Assembly: GCF_020443565.1 (NCBI RefSeq)
Contig: NZ_JAIZZN010000001.1
Location: 62,001-126,000, forward strand
DNA: 64,000 nucleotides
From: Clostridium sp. CS001
Lineage (GTDB): Bacteria; Bacillota; Clostridia; Clostridiales; Clostridiaceae
Direction of reading: 5' to 3'
The position numbers were made by a program, and so were the translations under genes. This document shows, in pieces, positions 9,302-19,764 of the stretch (its first letter is position 1; each line of letters starts with the position of its first letter). The notes below the pieces were generated by a model. The model did no database searches. It had not been told where the DNA came from and worked only from the letters and a program-made list of their open reading frames with translations.

Positions 9302-10537
9302 CTATTTAGGAATAACTATTTTCTTTCCTTCTTTACGCCACTTAGCAAATTCAGCTGTTGCTGTGAAAAGTGCATCTGTAGAAGAGTTAAGTGCAGTTTC
9401 AGCAGAGTCTTGTATAACCCCTACTATAAAGCCTACACCAACTAACTTCATAGCGATATCATTTGGAATTCCAAACAAGCTACAAGCTAGAGGGATTAAT
9501 AATAGTGATCCACCAGCTACTCCTGAAGCACCGCAAGCAGATACAGCAGAAAGTACACTAAGGATTATTGCAGTAGGTATATCCACTTTAATACCAAGTG
9601 TTGCAACTCCTGCAAGTGTCAAAACAGAAATAGTAACAGCTGCACCAGCCATATTGATGGTAGCACCTAATGGAATTGATACTGAATACGTATCTTTATC
9701 TAATCCTAGTTTTTCACACAATGTCATATTTACAGGAATGTTTGCAGCTGAGCTACGTGTAAAGAATGCTGTAATACCACTTTCCCTTAAACATTTAAAC
9801 ACAAGTGGGTATGGGTTTTGACGAATATTGATGTACACAATAATTGGATTGACAACAAGTGCCACAAACACCATACAACCAAGAAGAACTGCAAGTAAAC
9901 GTCCATAACTTAGTATTGCTCCAACTCCACTTGTAGCAATAGCATCAAATACAAGGCCCATGATTCCAAGTGGTGCAAAATTAATTACCCATTTAACCAT
10001 TTGAGTTAATGCATCTGAAAAATTTGTAATCATAACTTTTGTAGTATCAGGTGCATTTTTCAAGGCAAAACCAAGAACTACTGCCCACGATAATATCCCA
10101 ATATAATTGGCATTGAAAAGCGCCTTTACTGGGTTATCAACAACATTAAGTAATAATGCTTTGAGAACTTCTACGATACCACCAGGTGGTGCTATGTTAT
10201 CAGCTCCCGCTACTGAAAGTGTTAATACTACTGGGAAAATAAAACTTGCAATAACAGCCACAAGCCCAGCTAAGAATGTCCCTAAAAGATAAAGGACTAT
10301 AATCGATTTCATATTGGTTTGATGACCACTTCTATGTTGAGAGATAGCAGACATTACCAGGAAGAATACTAATATTGGTGCAATCGCTTTCAGAGCACCT
10401 ACAAATAAAGAACCAAAAATAATGACAGGTTGTGCTTGTTTCGGAACCGCTACAGCTAATATAATACCAATAATTAAACCTATAATTATTCGTTTTACAA
10501 GGCTCATTTGATTCCACTTACTCATTAGATTTTTCAT
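9302..10537 (-). CDS. sstT: serine/threonine:sodium symporter SstT
   Basis: 411 aa from the ATG at 10537, preceded by AAGGAGG with 8-nt spacing; an upstream in-frame start at 10585 lacks support. DAACS (SLC1-type) symporter that imports serine and threonine with Na+. It is hydrophobic throughout with about 8-10 membrane segments and re-entrant loops. Family landmarks include the serine-rich [14 protein letters not shown] and the [12 protein letters not shown] Na+-site region. Transcribed alone and ended by a strong terminator. Serine import fits an amino-acid-fermenting lifestyle. Confidence 0.93.
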   Translation of the reverse strand: MKNLMSKWNQMSLVKRIIIGLIIGIILAVAVPKQAQPVIIFGSLFVGALKAIAPILVFFLVMSAISQHRSGHQTNMKSIIVLYLLGTFLAGLVAVIASFIFPVVLTLSVAGADNIAPPGGIVEVLKALLLNVVDNPVKALFNANYIGILSWAVVLGFALKNAPDTTKVMITNFSDALTQMVKWVINFAPLGIMGLVFDAIATSGVGAILSYGRLLAVLLGCMVFVALVVNPIIVYINIRQNPYPLVFKCLRESGITAFFTRSSAANIPVNMTLCEKLGLDKDTYSVSIPLGATINMAGAAVTISVLTLAGVATLGIKVDIPTAIILSVLSAVSACGASGVAGGSLLLIPLACSLFGIPNDIAMKLVGVGFIVGVIQDSAETALNSSTDALFTATAEFAKWRKEGKKIVIPK

Positions 10538-10917
10538 ATTTTTTTCCTCCTTAGATTTGATAAAAACACAACATTGATTATTCATTTTAGCTGCGCCCCT
10601 ATCAGAGTACTTATAAATAATAACTCTGTGACAATTGTAAGTTTACCACAAATTTAAACTCATGGGAAGAAAAAATTGAAGAATTTTATCAAAAAATATA
10701 TCTTATAATGATTTTTTTATTATTCAAAACGTCATTTTCCTATAAAACAAGGGGGTTTAGAAAATTATTCTCGGTAAAAGTTACCTAAAATAATTAGCTT
10801 CAAGTTCTTTATTTCCAACGAAAATCCTTTGTCTTTTTTATAATGTACTAGACTTTTTAAAAAATTCAAACTATCCACTTTGCCCTTTATTATTAATCTT
10901 GAAAAGATTCTCATATT
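10538..10917. other. 380-bp intergenic region, mostly without visible genes
   Basis: AT-rich sequence between sstT and the YbaK gene. A 49-codon minus-strand frame (10765-10914) begins 3 nt after the YbaK stop but has no ribosome-binding site, so I do not call it. The part just before sstT has a possible promoter but no clear -35/-10 pair, and a short TAGGGGCGCAGC stretch that does not extend into a riboswitch. Confidence 0.6.
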
Positions 10918-11409
10918 TCAGTTTTTTATACCCTTAATTATAATATTTTCCACTAAACAATTGCTTAGACTGATTAAATCCTTAGGTGATAATTCAATTT
11001 GATTACCTATTTTCCCAGCACTTATAATTAATGTATTATGATCCATGCATGAGATATCTAAAACAGTCTTATACTCTTTTTTCATTCCTATTGGCGAACA
11101 CCCTCCACGAACATAACCTGTAATCCTATTAATATCTATAGTTTTAATCATCTCAATAGATTTTTGACTAACCACTCTTGCCGCTGTTTTCAAATCCAGC
11201 TCAGCAGTAACAGGAATGACAAAAACATAGTATTCTTTGCTGCTTCCTTGTGTCACAAGTGTTTTATATACCATTGCTTCTGGTTTCCCTATTTTTTTAG
11301 CAACAGAAATACCATCAATTATTCCGTCGCTATGATCATAGGAATGCGTATCATAGGAAATTCCTGCTTTTTCAACAATTCTCATAGCATTTGTCTTTAA
11401 ATTTTTCAA
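10918..11409 (-). CDS. ybaK: YbaK/EbsC-family Cys-tRNA(Pro) deacylase
   Basis: 163 aa, a single YbaK/aaRS-editing domain. It hydrolyses Cys-tRNA(Pro), a product of prolyl-tRNA synthetase misacylation. The essential lysine is in VYKTLV (Lys49), and the glycine-rich VRGGCSPIG loop of the active site is conserved. The gene follows the 58-aa membrane protein gene in the same direction across a weak hairpin. Confidence 0.9.
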   Translation of the reverse strand: MKNLKTNAMRIVEKAGISYDTHSYDHSDGIIDGISVAKKIGKPEAMVYKTLVTQGSSKEYYVFVIPVTAELDLKTAARVVSQKSIEMIKTIDINRITGYVRGGCSPIGMKKEYKTVLDISCMDHNTLIISAGKIGNQIELSPKDLISLSNCLVENIIIKGIKN

Positions 11410-11433
11410 TATTATCCCTCATTTCATTATTAA

Positions 11434-11458
11434 TAAAAAAAAGCCTACTTCTAAGCTT
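11434..11458 (-). terminator. short terminator between the 58-aa gene and ybaK
   Basis: AAGCCTA (11441-11447) pairs with TAAGCTT (11452-11458) with one mismatch, followed on the minus strand by eight Ts. It starts 18 nt after the small-gene stop. Confidence 0.5.
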
Positions 11459-11475
11459 CTTTTTAAATATTATTT

Positions 11476-11652
11476 CTATTTAAAATTCTCAGTATTCTTA
11501 TTTTTTTCATTTATGTAAATATCAAGTGCCTCTATTCCCCTGTGGGCAAGTTTTACAAATAGTATAAATGTATAGATGCTAACACCCAGCATCGAAAGCA
11601 TAAAAATTAAATTAACTATACTAAATAGACCTCCTAGCATACTCATTCCCAT
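11476..11652 (-). CDS. 58-aa small membrane protein, unknown function
   Basis: ATG at 11652 with AAGGGGG 9 nt upstream, stop TAG at 11476. Residues about 8-34 are one hydrophobic segment (SIVNLIFMLSMLGVSIYTFI); the C-terminus is charged (LAHRGIEALDIYINEKNKN). An extended -10 (TGATATAAT) stands about 40 nt upstream, directly after the spoIVA terminator, so it has its own promoter. I do not recognise a family. The good ribosome-binding site, promoter and terminator support a real gene. Confidence 0.7.
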   Translation of the reverse strand: MGMSMLGGLFSIVNLIFMLSMLGVSIYTFILFVKLAHRGIEALDIYINEKNKNTENFK

Positions 11653-11692
11653 AATAATATCCCCCTTGCATAATATGTATTAACTTAGCTTT

Positions 11693-11701
11693 ATTATATC
11701 A
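11693..11701 (-). promoter_or_regulatory. extended -10 element for the 58-aa gene
   Basis: TG-A-TATAAT read on the minus strand, directly downstream of the spoIVA terminator. No good -35 is visible. Confidence 0.45.
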
Positions 11702-11748
11702 TAAAAATTAGCTTTGAGTTACAAGAAATCCTCTTATAACTCAAAGCT
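11702..11748 (-). terminator. terminator after spoIVA
   Basis: Perfect 12-bp stem AGCTTTGAGTTA (11710-11721) with TAACTCAAAGCT (11737-11748), then AATTTTTAT on the minus strand. It begins about 22 nt after the spoIVA stop. Confidence 0.9.
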
Positions 11749-11769
11749 ACTACTTAGAATAAAATATTA

Positions 11770-13248
11770 TTATAATATGATACATATTAAGCTTCCATTA
11801 CCTTCATTTATAATTCTTTGTAGTGTCTTTTGTATTTTTACTTGGACATCATCAGGCATCTTAAACAACTTATTTTGAAGTCCTTCTTTAACCAGCTCTT
11901 CTAGTGATTTGCCAAACATATTACTCTTCCAAATTTGAGATTTATCTTTCTCAAAATGCTCTAGTATGGATTCATAGAAATCTTCGCTTTGTTTTTCAGT
12001 ACCCATAATAGGCGATATTTCTGTTTGTATATCTGCTTTTATAAAGTGAAGAGAAGGTGCTGAGGCCTTTAATTTAACTCCATATCTACCAGCATGCTGT
12101 ATTCTCTCAGGCTCTTCTAAGGTTATTTCTGAAAGCTGTGGTGCTACAAGTCCATAGCCTTTTTCCTTAACATCCCTTAATGCCTCTGCAATTTTATCAT
12201 ATTCAACTTTAGCTTTAGAAAACTCACCCATTAGTGTTAACAAGTCACTTTCTCCTTTTATTTCACAATCACAAGTTTCACCTAATATCCTGTAAAATAA
12301 TTCATGCTTAGGAACTATATTAACTCTAGCAGTCCCCTCGCCCATATTCATTTCATTAAGTATTGCAGAATCTAAAAATTCTACTTCTTTAAAGCTAAGA
12401 AGAGATTTATTTATATCTCTAACTTTAAAAATATCCTTACACATATCCTTTAAGAACTTCATAAAATTAATTTTTACCCAATGTTTAGAGCTTAAGTTTT
12501 CAATCCATTCTGGCATATCTATGTTAATTTCTTTAACTGGGAATTCTTTAAGAACCCTTTGGAATATGCTTGCTATATCCTCTTCTTTCATATTTAGAAC
12601 ATCCATAGCCTGAACTGGAACATCATATTTCTCCTCTAACTCTCTTGCTAAAATTTCTGTTTCAGGAGCATTTACATTTTTAGAGTTTAACACCATTATA
12701 AAAGGCTTATTAATGGATTTAAGTTCATCAACTACCCTTCCTTCTGCCTCTAAGTATTCATTTCTTTCGATTCCTGTAATTGATCCATCTGTAGTTATTA
12801 AAAGGCCAATAGTTGAATGTTCATTTATTACTTTTTTTGTTCCAAGTTCTGCTGCTTCCTCGAATGGAATCTCATAATCATACCAAGGAGTTGTAACCAT
12901 CTTAGGTGTCTCCCCTTCAGCGTATCCAAGCGCTCCTTTAACAATGTAACCAACGCAATCCACCATTCTAACTTTAAATTTGGTTCCGCCTTCAAAGTCA
13001 ATTTCAACTGCTTCGTTGGGTACGAATTTAGGTTCAGTAGTATGAATTGCTTTCCCCGAACCACTTTGAGGAAGTTCATCTTTTGCTCTTTCTTTTTTAT
13101 GAGGATTGTCTATTTTAGGAATTACCATGAGTTCCATAAATCTTTTTATAAAGGTTGATTTCCCAGTCCTTACGGGACCCACAACACCTACATAAATATC
13201 CCCTTGTGTCCTCTCCGCTATATCTTTGTATATATCAAAATTATCCAA
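11770..13248 (-). CDS. spoIVA: stage IV sporulation protein A, spore coat assembly ATPase
   Basis: 492 aa from a TTG at 13248, preceded by GGGAGGG with 7-nt spacing. This gives the same length as B. subtilis SpoIVA and the conserved start DNFDIYKDIAERT. SpoIVA hydrolyses ATP and polymerises into the basement layer of the coat on the forespore surface. The Walker A motif GPVRTGKST places Lys30 exactly where the B. subtilis catalytic lysine lies, and the conserved C-terminus is present. Expected to be sigma-E dependent, but I could not place a convincing sigma-E promoter in the roughly 85-bp upstream gap. Confidence 0.97.
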   Translation of the reverse strand: MDNFDIYKDIAERTQGDIYVGVVGPVRTGKSTFIKRFMELMVIPKIDNPHKKERAKDELPQSGSGKAIHTTEPKFVPNEAVEIDFEGGTKFKVRMVDCVGYIVKGALGYAEGETPKMVTTPWYDYEIPFEEAAELGTKKVINEHSTIGLLITTDGSITGIERNEYLEAEGRVVDELKSINKPFIMVLNSKNVNAPETEILARELEEKYDVPVQAMDVLNMKEEDIASIFQRVLKEFPVKEINIDMPEWIENLSSKHWVKINFMKFLKDMCKDIFKVRDINKSLLSFKEVEFLDSAILNEMNMGEGTARVNIVPKHELFYRILGETCDCEIKGESDLLTLMGEFSKAKVEYDKIAEALRDVKEKGYGLVAPQLSEITLEEPERIQHAGRYGVKLKASAPSLHFIKADIQTEISPIMGTEKQSEDFYESILEHFEKDKSQIWKSNMFGKSLEELVKEGLQNKLFKMPDDVQVKIQKTLQRIINEGNGSLICIIL

Positions 13249-13331
13249 GATATACCCTCCCAATACTTATTACTAACATTATAAATATATTTTAGGAAGT
13301 AATAAATTATTACAATAGATTAAAAATATAT

Positions 13332-13375
13332 AAAAAAAGCCTAATATTTCATTAACATTCTAATGAAATATTAGG
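13332..13375 (-). terminator. terminator after gpsA
   Basis: Perfect 15-bp stem CCTAATATTTCATTA (13340-13354) with its complement (13361-13375), 6-nt loop, followed on the minus strand by CTTTTTTTA. It insulates spoIVA from the upstream housekeeping operon. Confidence 0.95.
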
Positions 13376-13404
13376 TCAGCTAGTAACAATTTATGGATAT
13401 AGCT

Positions 13405-14397
13405 TTAAATTTCGTCCTTTTTATTTCTTGACATCAATTCATATACCCCATATTTAGCATCTTTACCTTCAAATAACACTTTGTATAATACATCTGTAAT
13501 AGGCATAGAAATTTTCAGTTTTTCTTTAAGTTTATAAAAGGCTCTTGTAGCTTTTATACCCTCAACTACCATTCCTACGTCTTCACTGGCTTTTTCCATA
13601 GAAGCGCCCTTTCCAATGAGAATACCAGCCCTTCTATTCCTACTATGCATACTAGTACAAGTTACTATAAGGTCACCCATACCCGTTAACCCATAGAAGG
13701 TTTCAGTTTTACCTCCAAGTGCAATTCCAATTTTTATGATTTCGCTCATTCCTCTTGTCATCAGTGCGGCTTTAGAGTTATCTCCGAAGCCAATACCGTC
13801 AGACACACCCGCTGCCAAGGCAATAATATTTTTAACTGCTCCACCTATCTCTACACCAATAATATCTTCATTAGTGTAGACTCTAAATTTACTAGTCATA
13901 AATACATCCTGAACAATTTTTGCATATTCCATATTTTTAGATGTAACTACTACTGTAGTAGGTATATCTAATGCAACTTCTTCTGCATGGCTAGGACCTG
14001 AAAGTATTACTATAGGGTTACTTGGGAGCTCCTCTTCTATAACTTCTGATATTCTTTTAAATGAGCCTTCTTCAATTCCTTTTGCAATACTAACCACAAT
14101 TTGATCTTTCTTTAAGTAAGGTGCTATCATCTTACTTATATCTCTTATTACATGGGATGGAACTGCCAATACAATTATAGTGCTATCACATATAACCTTT
14201 TCTATGTCAATAAATGCTGTCACTCCTACTGGTATGATAACGTTAGGTAAGTATTTAATGTTTTCCCTCTTAATGTTAATATCGTTAATAACACTAAGTT
14301 TTCTATCCCATATATTAACTTCCATTCCTGCTTTGGCAAGCATAACACCGAGTGCGCTACCAAAGCTTCCACCACCTAAAAAAGCAACCTTTGACAT
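13405..14397 (-). CDS. gpsA: NAD(P)H-dependent glycerol-3-phosphate dehydrogenase
   Basis: 330 aa. It reduces dihydroxyacetone phosphate to sn-glycerol 3-phosphate for phospholipid synthesis. The N-terminal Rossmann motif is [10 protein letters not shown] (8-17), [10 protein letters not shown] follows near residue 138, and the catalytic-lysine region is [13 protein letters not shown]. Starts one nucleotide after the der stop, so it is translationally coupled to der. Confidence 0.97.
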   Translation of the reverse strand: MSKVAFLGGGSFGSALGVMLAKAGMEVNIWDRKLSVINDINIKRENIKYLPNVIIPVGVTAFIDIEKVICDSTIIVLAVPSHVIRDISKMIAPYLKKDQIVVSIAKGIEEGSFKRISEVIEEELPSNPIVILSGPSHAEEVALDIPTTVVVTSKNMEYAKIVQDVFMTSKFRVYTNEDIIGVEIGGAVKNIIALAAGVSDGIGFGDNSKAALMTRGMSEIIKIGIALGGKTETFYGLTGMGDLIVTCTSMHSRNRRAGILIGKGASMEKASEDVGMVVEGIKATRAFYKLKEKLKISMPITDVLYKVLFEGKDAKYGVYELMSRNKKDEI

Positions 14398-14398
14398 T

Positions 14399-15715
14399 CT
14401 ATTCCTTCCTTTCCCTAAATAAAAGTCTTATTCCTGTTCCACTAAATTCAAAAGCATTTCTCAATTGGTTTTCTAAATATCTTTCATAAGAGAAATGTAA
14501 TAAGTTTGGATTATTTACGAAAAATACAAATGTTGGTGGCTGTGTATCTACTTGAGTAACATAGAATATCTTTAATCTCTTAAGGGCTACCGTTGGAGGT
14601 TCATTCATTAATACAGCCTTATTTATAACCTCATTAAGTATACCAGTAGAAATTCTCTTTGAAGAATTATCATAACATTCTTTAACTAGCGATAATATTT
14701 TATGTACTCTTTGGCCAGTTTTAGCAGATATAAATAAATAAGGTGCATATGCCATGAAGTTTAATCCTGCTTGTAATTTCTTTTTATATTCAAGCATAGT
14801 TTTCTCATCTTTTTCAATAAGATCCCATTTGTTTACTATAACTATAATAGCTTTTTTCATCTCATGAGCATAACCTATAATTTTCTCATCTTGATCACTT
14901 AAGTTCTCCGTAGCATCCAGTAGTAGAATAACTACATCGGCTCTCTCAACAGAAGCTAAAGATCTAATAACACTATATCTTTCAATTCCTTCTTCTACTT
15001 TACTTTTCCTTCTTATTCCAGCTGTATCAATAAGAATAAATTTACCTTCCGCTGTTTCTAATTTACTATCAATTGCATCTCTTGTAGTACCTGCAATATC
15101 CGTTACTATATTTCTTTCTTCTCCAAGCATTCTATTTATCAATGATGATTTACCAACGTTAGGCTTACCTACCACTGCAACTTGAATATATTCTTCATTT
15201 TCTGTATTTGAATATACATTTTCAAAATGTGATACTATTTCATCCAGCATATCTCCAAGCCCTAGACCTTGTGTTGCAGAAATAGCCCAAGGATTTCCTA
15301 TACCCAAATTATAAAATTCAAATGCATTAGCCTCTAACTCAAGATGATCTATTTTATTTACCACTAGCACTATTGGTTTTTTGCTTTGTCTAAGCATTTG
15401 AGCAACTTCATAATCTGAACCTGTAAGTCCTTGCTTTCCGTCTACAATAAACACAATAACATCAGCTGTTTCTATAGCTATTTGCGCCTGTCTTCTCATT
15501 TGAGATAAAATAATATCTTGACTTTCGACTTCAATACCACCTGTATCAATTATTGTAAAGTTATGTCTAAGCCACTCTGCGTCCGCATAAACTCTGTCTC
15601 TTGTTACGCCTGGTGTATCTTCGACTATTGATATTCTTCTACCTGCTAATTTATTAAATAAGGTTGATTTACCTACATTAGGTCTTCCTACTATTGCTAC
15701 TATTGGTTTTGCCAT
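14399..15715 (-). CDS. der: ribosome assembly GTPase Der
   Basis: 438 aa, essential GTPase for 50S maturation. It has two tandem G domains, with P-loops GRPNVGKST (10-18) and GKPNVGKSS (183-191), DTGG and DTAG switch motifs, and NKID/NKWD base-recognition motifs. The C-terminal KH-like domain spans about 350-438. The start codon overlaps the upstream stop (TAATG). Confidence 0.98.
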   Translation of the reverse strand: MAKPIVAIVGRPNVGKSTLFNKLAGRRISIVEDTPGVTRDRVYADAEWLRHNFTIIDTGGIEVESQDIILSQMRRQAQIAIETADVIVFIVDGKQGLTGSDYEVAQMLRQSKKPIVLVVNKIDHLELEANAFEFYNLGIGNPWAISATQGLGLGDMLDEIVSHFENVYSNTENEEYIQVAVVGKPNVGKSSLINRMLGEERNIVTDIAGTTRDAIDSKLETAEGKFILIDTAGIRRKSKVEEGIERYSVIRSLASVERADVVILLLDATENLSDQDEKIIGYAHEMKKAIIVIVNKWDLIEKDEKTMLEYKKKLQAGLNFMAYAPYLFISAKTGQRVHKILSLVKECYDNSSKRISTGILNEVINKAVLMNEPPTVALKRLKIFYVTQVDTQPPTFVFFVNNPNLLHFSYERYLENQLRNAFEFSGTGIRLLFRERKE

Positions 15716-17052
15716 TATTCTTCCTCCCGACTATTTTGGTTTATTATATGGATTAAATCTTCTCCTGTGTAATCACATATTAAAACTTTTTTATTTAAGC
15801 TTTTTTCTAAATCGCCTATCGTAATGTTATCTAAGAATACTTGTTCTTCATTACTACCTAGTTCATATCCTCTTTTCAGCATATTTATAGGAATTATTAA
15901 ATATTCTCCTAGCTTTTCATGCTTAAGTTGCTCTATTATGTCCTTCGCTGTTAAAAGACCAGCTACTGTAATAGTTTTTCCAAAAAAATTGTTTACTATC
16001 TTTTTAACATCAATAATAATTTTATTATTATGTTTAGTAATTTTTCTAGCAATCTTTAGTATTTCTTCATAAGCGGATTGTCCTGTTATAAAGGTAAAAC
16101 TTCCGCTATTATTAAGATTAAGATCTTCTATGTCATTATCTATAACATTCCTAAGCAATCTTATCATACCTATGCCGTCTTCTAACTGATCATAACCATC
16201 ATAAAACTCTTCATCTGGCACATCCATTTGTGCTGTAACGTAGAATTCATCTGACAACCTTATAAAAGGCGAGCCTATTTCACTCATGTATTTTTGTTGT
16301 AATTCTTTTACGCCTTCAATTTCTTGCACGGCAGTATCCCTATCGTATAATTTTAAATTAAATAAGCCTTCTCTAAACTTTGTTATTCCAACTGGTACAA
16401 CTGCCAAATTTTCAATACTTGGATAAAGTTTATACAAATCCTCGATTGTTTTTATTAGCTCTTTTCCATTATTAATACCAGGACACGAAACTACCTGGCA
16501 ATTAATTTTAATGGACGCATCCGCTAGCCTCTTTAATCTATCATATACGTTGCCAGCAAATTTATTATTTAGCATTATCTTTCGAAGTTCTGGATCTGTG
16601 GTGTGAACTGAAACATTAATAGGGCTTATCTTATATTTAATTATCCTATCTATGTCCTCTTCCTTCATATTCGTTAATGTTACAAAATTACCTTGAAAAA
16701 AGGATAACCTGGAATCATCATCTTTAAAATATAAAGTTTCCCTCATTCCTTCTGGCAATTGGTCAATAAAGCAGAATATACATTTATTATGACAACTCTT
16801 TGGCTTATCTAGCATAACATCAACAAATTCGATTCCTAAATCCTCGTCATAATCCTTCTCAATCTGTATGTCCCGTATCCTGCCATCTGCTTTTTCAATC
16901 TTGATCTGAATAAGTTCATCTGTAATTAAAAACTTATAATCTATAATATCTACTACAGCATTGCCGTTTATACTAATTAATCTATCTCCCACTTCTAACT
17001 CATTTTCTTTCGCAATACTTCCTGGAAGTATTTTAGCTATTTGATTTTTCAT
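15715..17052 (-). CDS. PDZ-radical SAM protein of the DUF512 family
   Basis: 445 aa from the ATG at 17052, which has AGGAGG 5 nt upstream; a frame-open start at 17082 is less likely. A PDZ-like domain spans about 1-60, followed by a radical SAM cluster motif C-x3-C-x2-C at Cys87, Cys91 and Cys94, and the C-terminal DUF512 part. The family is widespread in clostridia and its reaction is unknown. It is the first gene of a tightly coupled operon with der and gpsA, behind a strong promoter. Confidence 0.85.
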   Translation of the reverse strand: MKNQIAKILPGSIAKENELEVGDRLISINGNAVVDIIDYKFLITDELIQIKIEKADGRIRDIQIEKDYDEDLGIEFVDVMLDKPKSCHNKCIFCFIDQLPEGMRETLYFKDDDSRLSFFQGNFVTLTNMKEEDIDRIIKYKISPINVSVHTTDPELRKIMLNNKFAGNVYDRLKRLADASIKINCQVVSCPGINNGKELIKTIEDLYKLYPSIENLAVVPVGITKFREGLFNLKLYDRDTAVQEIEGVKELQQKYMSEIGSPFIRLSDEFYVTAQMDVPDEEFYDGYDQLEDGIGMIRLLRNVIDNDIEDLNLNNSGSFTFITGQSAYEEILKIARKITKHNNKIIIDVKKIVNNFFGKTITVAGLLTAKDIIEQLKHEKLGEYLIIPINMLKRGYELGSNEEQVFLDNITIGDLEKSLNKKVLICDYTGEDLIHIINQNSREEE

Positions 17053-17082
17053 CTTAACCTCCTGTTTTACAATAACTTTCAT

Positions 17083-17365
17083 CTAAAAGGTTTTATGAGG
17101 AATTATAGACATTATATTAAAATTAAATATCACCATAATTTACAATGTAAACTTTATAATATTCAATTTATAGTAGCTCAATTAAAAAACTCTAATTTTT
17201 ATTAATAAATTATAGTATTCCATTAAGTTATATTACATGAATTAAATACCTAAGTCAACGATATTAGCCTTTATAAGCAGAAAAATAAGTATATATAGAC
17301 AATCTTGCGTTTTTTTACATCTCATGTACTATATGCCTTAATTTCTGTCTACTCATTACTATTGC
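17083..17365. other. intergenic region holding the DUF512 operon leader
   Basis: About 280 bp of AT-rich sequence. Apart from the promoter at 17230-17258, I see no gene and no recognisable riboswitch in the long leader. Confidence 0.5.
17230..17258 (-). promoter_or_regulatory. sigma-A type promoter for the DUF512-der-gpsA operon
   Basis: TTGACT (17258-17253) and TAATAT (17235-17230), separated by exactly 17 bp on the minus strand. The predicted start near 17223 leaves a leader of about 170 nt before the ATG at 17052. Confidence 0.75.
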
Positions 17366-17394
17366 ATAAAAATACCCCCTAAAAAGGAGGTATT
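17366..17394 (-). terminator. terminator of the pst operon, overlapping the last stop codon
   Basis: AATACCCCCT (17371-17380) pairs with AGGAGGTATT (17385-17394) with one mismatch. The outermost bases of the stem are part of the TAA stop of the last gene. A short T run follows on the minus strand. Confidence 0.75.
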
Positions 17395-18217
17395 AAAATG
17401 CTTCGATGCAATATTTTCTTATAATCTTCTTACCATCATCACTTTTAAAATACTGAAAAATATCCTTTAAACTATCTTTTTTCTCTTTAGAATAATAAAT
17501 ATTTATTGGGAACCTTAAAGTATAAAGTTCATTTTTAATATTTGATATCGTAATTTCAATACCACTTATTTTTAAAAATTTATTCTCTTTATTATACCAC
17601 TGTCCTGGTATAAAACCTATAGCATTTTTGTCTTTAGCAACAAAATTTTTCATTTCTTCAATACTAGCTACGTATTTTATACTGTTACTCATTTCTTCTT
17701 TTACAGGAACATCCATTATTGCCATATCAAATTGTTGCTTAATTAAATTTAAGTTGTTTTTTAAAGCTACAGGTACTATAGCTTTTGATTCTCCATTTAA
17801 TTTTTCCCAATTTGCTATGTTACCAATATATATTTGCTTTAATTCTTGAGTACTTATACTATCTAACTTATTACTAGGATTAACAATAATTGCCACTCCA
17901 TCAAAAGCTAATGCTTGAGAATCAATTCCTTTATCATTTGGCTTTCCATATCCAATTAGCACATCCACTTCAGAATTATGTAATTTATCAAAAGCATTTT
18001 CTCTTGTAGCGGATTCCACTGTGACTATAGGGTCATTATTTAGATTATAATCCTTTACTAAGTCATTTACCATTGGAATCACTGTATCTTCGCACATTAT
18101 TTTAATAGCTTTGGATTGTTTTTCTTTTGGATTAGCATCCTTTTTACATCCTGAATTCATCGTTACCAAACAAATACAAAAGATTATTGAAAAAGTTTTT
18201 AAAATTTTTTTCTTCAT
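17393..18217 (-). CDS. second PstS-like phosphate-binding lipoprotein
   Basis: 274 aa from the ATG at 18217 with GGAG 8 nt upstream; the frame is open to 18313 but that part is not protein-like. The signal peptide ends in the lipobox MNSGC. The rest is a PBP-like-2 (PstS-type) fold: VIPMVNDLVKDY, VDVLIGYG, FDGVAIIVNPSN and IYIGNIANWEKLNG match the phosphate-binding protein pattern. It is the last gene of pstSCAB-phoU, 102 nt after phoU. It is diverged from the first PstS, so it may bind phosphate with another affinity or act as a sensor. Confidence 0.8.
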   Translation of the reverse strand: MKKKILKTFSIIFCICLVTMNSGCKKDANPKEKQSKAIKIMCEDTVIPMVNDLVKDYNLNNDPIVTVESATRENAFDKLHNSEVDVLIGYGKPNDKGIDSQALAFDGVAIIVNPSNKLDSISTQELKQIYIGNIANWEKLNGESKAIVPVALKNNLNLIKQQFDMAIMDVPVKEEMSNSIKYVASIEEMKNFVAKDKNAIGFIPGQWYNKENKFLKISGIEITISNIKNELYTLRFPINIYYSKEKKDSLKDIFQYFKSDDGKKIIRKYCIEAF

Positions 18218-18319
18218 AATCACTGCTCCACTACAATATTTTGAACAAATACCTGTTACGTTATATTTTATAAGTTTACTTATACAAGTATATTGTAGTT
18301 TCTGTATTTCCACTTAAAA

Positions 18320-18976
18320 CTATTCATTTAAATCAACTTTTTCTCCAGTTACTAAATAAATTGTCCATTCACATATGTTAGTTGTATGATCAGCAATTCT
18401 TTCTAAAAACTTACAAATAAATAGAAATTGAGTTGCTTGATTTACTGTGCTTGGTTTTTCAATCATTAGTTTTAGAAGTTCTCTGAATACTTCCTTATAT
18501 ATAATATCTACTTTATCATCTCGTTTGCAAACTTCATATGCCTTTGTAACATCTCCTGCCACATAAGCGTCCAAAGAATCTCTTATCATAATCACTACTA
18601 TTTCAGCCATTCTTGGTATATCTACTAATTGTTTAATATACTTTTCATCTTTTAATTTCAATGTAATTTTAGCGATGTCTACAGCATGGTCAGCCATTCT
18701 CTCAAGGTCCGTTACAATCTTTGTTGTTGTGAAAATATTTCTTAAATCAATTGCTAAGGGCTGTTGCATGGCTATTAACCGTATTGCCTTGTCTTCTATC
18801 TCTCGTTCCAAATCATCAACTATATCATCATCCTTCATTATCTTTTCAGCCTTTTCCGTATCTTGAGAAACTAAAGCCTCTATACAGTCATGAATTTGCT
18901 TTTCCACTATGCTTCCCATTTTAATTAAATCATTGTGAAGCCCTTGAAGATTTGCTTCAAATATTTTTCTTGACAT
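18320..18976 (-). CDS. phoU: phosphate signalling protein PhoU
   Basis: 218 aa, two three-helix PhoU repeats with the conserved ERMADHAVDIAK and ERIADHTTNICEW metal-binding motifs. It couples Pst transporter state to the PhoR kinase. The ATG has AAGGAAGGTG. It directly follows pstB, the usual order. Confidence 0.97.
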   Translation of the reverse strand: MSRKIFEANLQGLHNDLIKMGSIVEKQIHDCIEALVSQDTEKAEKIMKDDDIVDDLEREIEDKAIRLIAMQQPLAIDLRNIFTTTKIVTDLERMADHAVDIAKITLKLKDEKYIKQLVDIPRMAEIVVIMIRDSLDAYVAGDVTKAYEVCKRDDKVDIIYKEVFRELLKLMIEKPSTVNQATQFLFICKFLERIADHTTNICEWTIYLVTGEKVDLNE

Positions 18977-18999
18977 AAAATCACCTTCCTTACTATATC

Positions 19000-19752
19000 T
19001 TAGCCAAATCTACCAGTAATATAATCCTCTGTTCTTCTATCCTGTGGCTTATAAAATATATCTTCTGTTTTCCCATATTCAACTATTTCTCCATTTAAGA
19101 AAAATGCCGTGTTATCAGAAATTCTACCTGCTTGTTGCATATTATGTGTAACAATTATAACTGTATACTTCTTTTTGAGCACATCCATTAGTTCTTCGAC
19201 CTTTAAAGTTGAAATTGGATCTAATGCTGAGGTTGGTTCATCCATCAATAAAACCTCAGGTTCTACAGCCAAAGTCCTAGCTATGCATAGACGTTGCTGT
19301 TGTCCACCAGATAATCCTAGTGCACTCTTTTTAAGTCTATCTTTTACTTCATTCCAAAGCACAGCTCCCTTTAAGCTCTGCTCTACAATTTCATCTAGTC
19401 TACTCTTATTGGTTAGGCCATGAACTCTTGGACCATATGCTATATTATCGTATATTGACATAGGGAAAGGATTAGGTTTTTGAAATACCATTCCTATCTT
19501 TTTTCTTAAATCTATAACATCATAATCTGAACCATATATGTTTTTACCTTCGTATATTACCTCTCCATCTATTTTAACAGAATCTATTAAATCATTCATT
19601 CTGTTAATAGTACGTAAAAATGTTGATTTACCACAGCCTGATGGTCCTATAAGTGCAGTAACAGAATTTTTTTCTATATCAATGTTTACATTTTTCAGTG
19701 CTTGCACAACTCCGTAATATAGATTTAAATTCTTTGCTATAACTATTCCCAT
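19000..19752 (-). CDS. pstB: phosphate ABC transporter ATP-binding protein
   Basis: 250 aa. Walker [10 protein letters not shown], signature LSGGQQQR, Walker [14 protein letters not shown] and the switch histidine in IIVTHNMQQ are all intact. ATPase of the high-affinity phosphate importer. The ATG follows AAGGAGG. Confidence 0.98.
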   Translation of the reverse strand: MGIVIAKNLNLYYGVVQALKNVNIDIEKNSVTALIGPSGCGKSTFLRTINRMNDLIDSVKIDGEVIYEGKNIYGSDYDVIDLRKKIGMVFQKPNPFPMSIYDNIAYGPRVHGLTNKSRLDEIVEQSLKGAVLWNEVKDRLKKSALGLSGGQQQRLCIARTLAVEPEVLLMDEPTSALDPISTLKVEELMDVLKKKYTVIIVTHNMQQAGRISDNTAFFLNGEIVEYGKTEDIFYKPQDRRTEDYITGRFG

Positions 19753-19764
19753 GTTGTTTCCTCC

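Noticed and set aside
10586-10620. TAGGGGCGCAGC in the sstT leader as a lysine-riboswitch fragment
   Set aside because: Only a few bases resemble the lysine motif and the remaining leader is too short for the conserved five-helix fold.
10765-10914. 49-codon minus-strand frame between ybaK and sstT
   Set aside because: No ribosome-binding site and no recognisable protein; the frame is short and AT-biased.
13249-13331. sigma-E promoter of spoIVA
   Set aside because: No pair of -35 and -10 motifs with acceptable spacing could be placed in this very AT-rich stretch.
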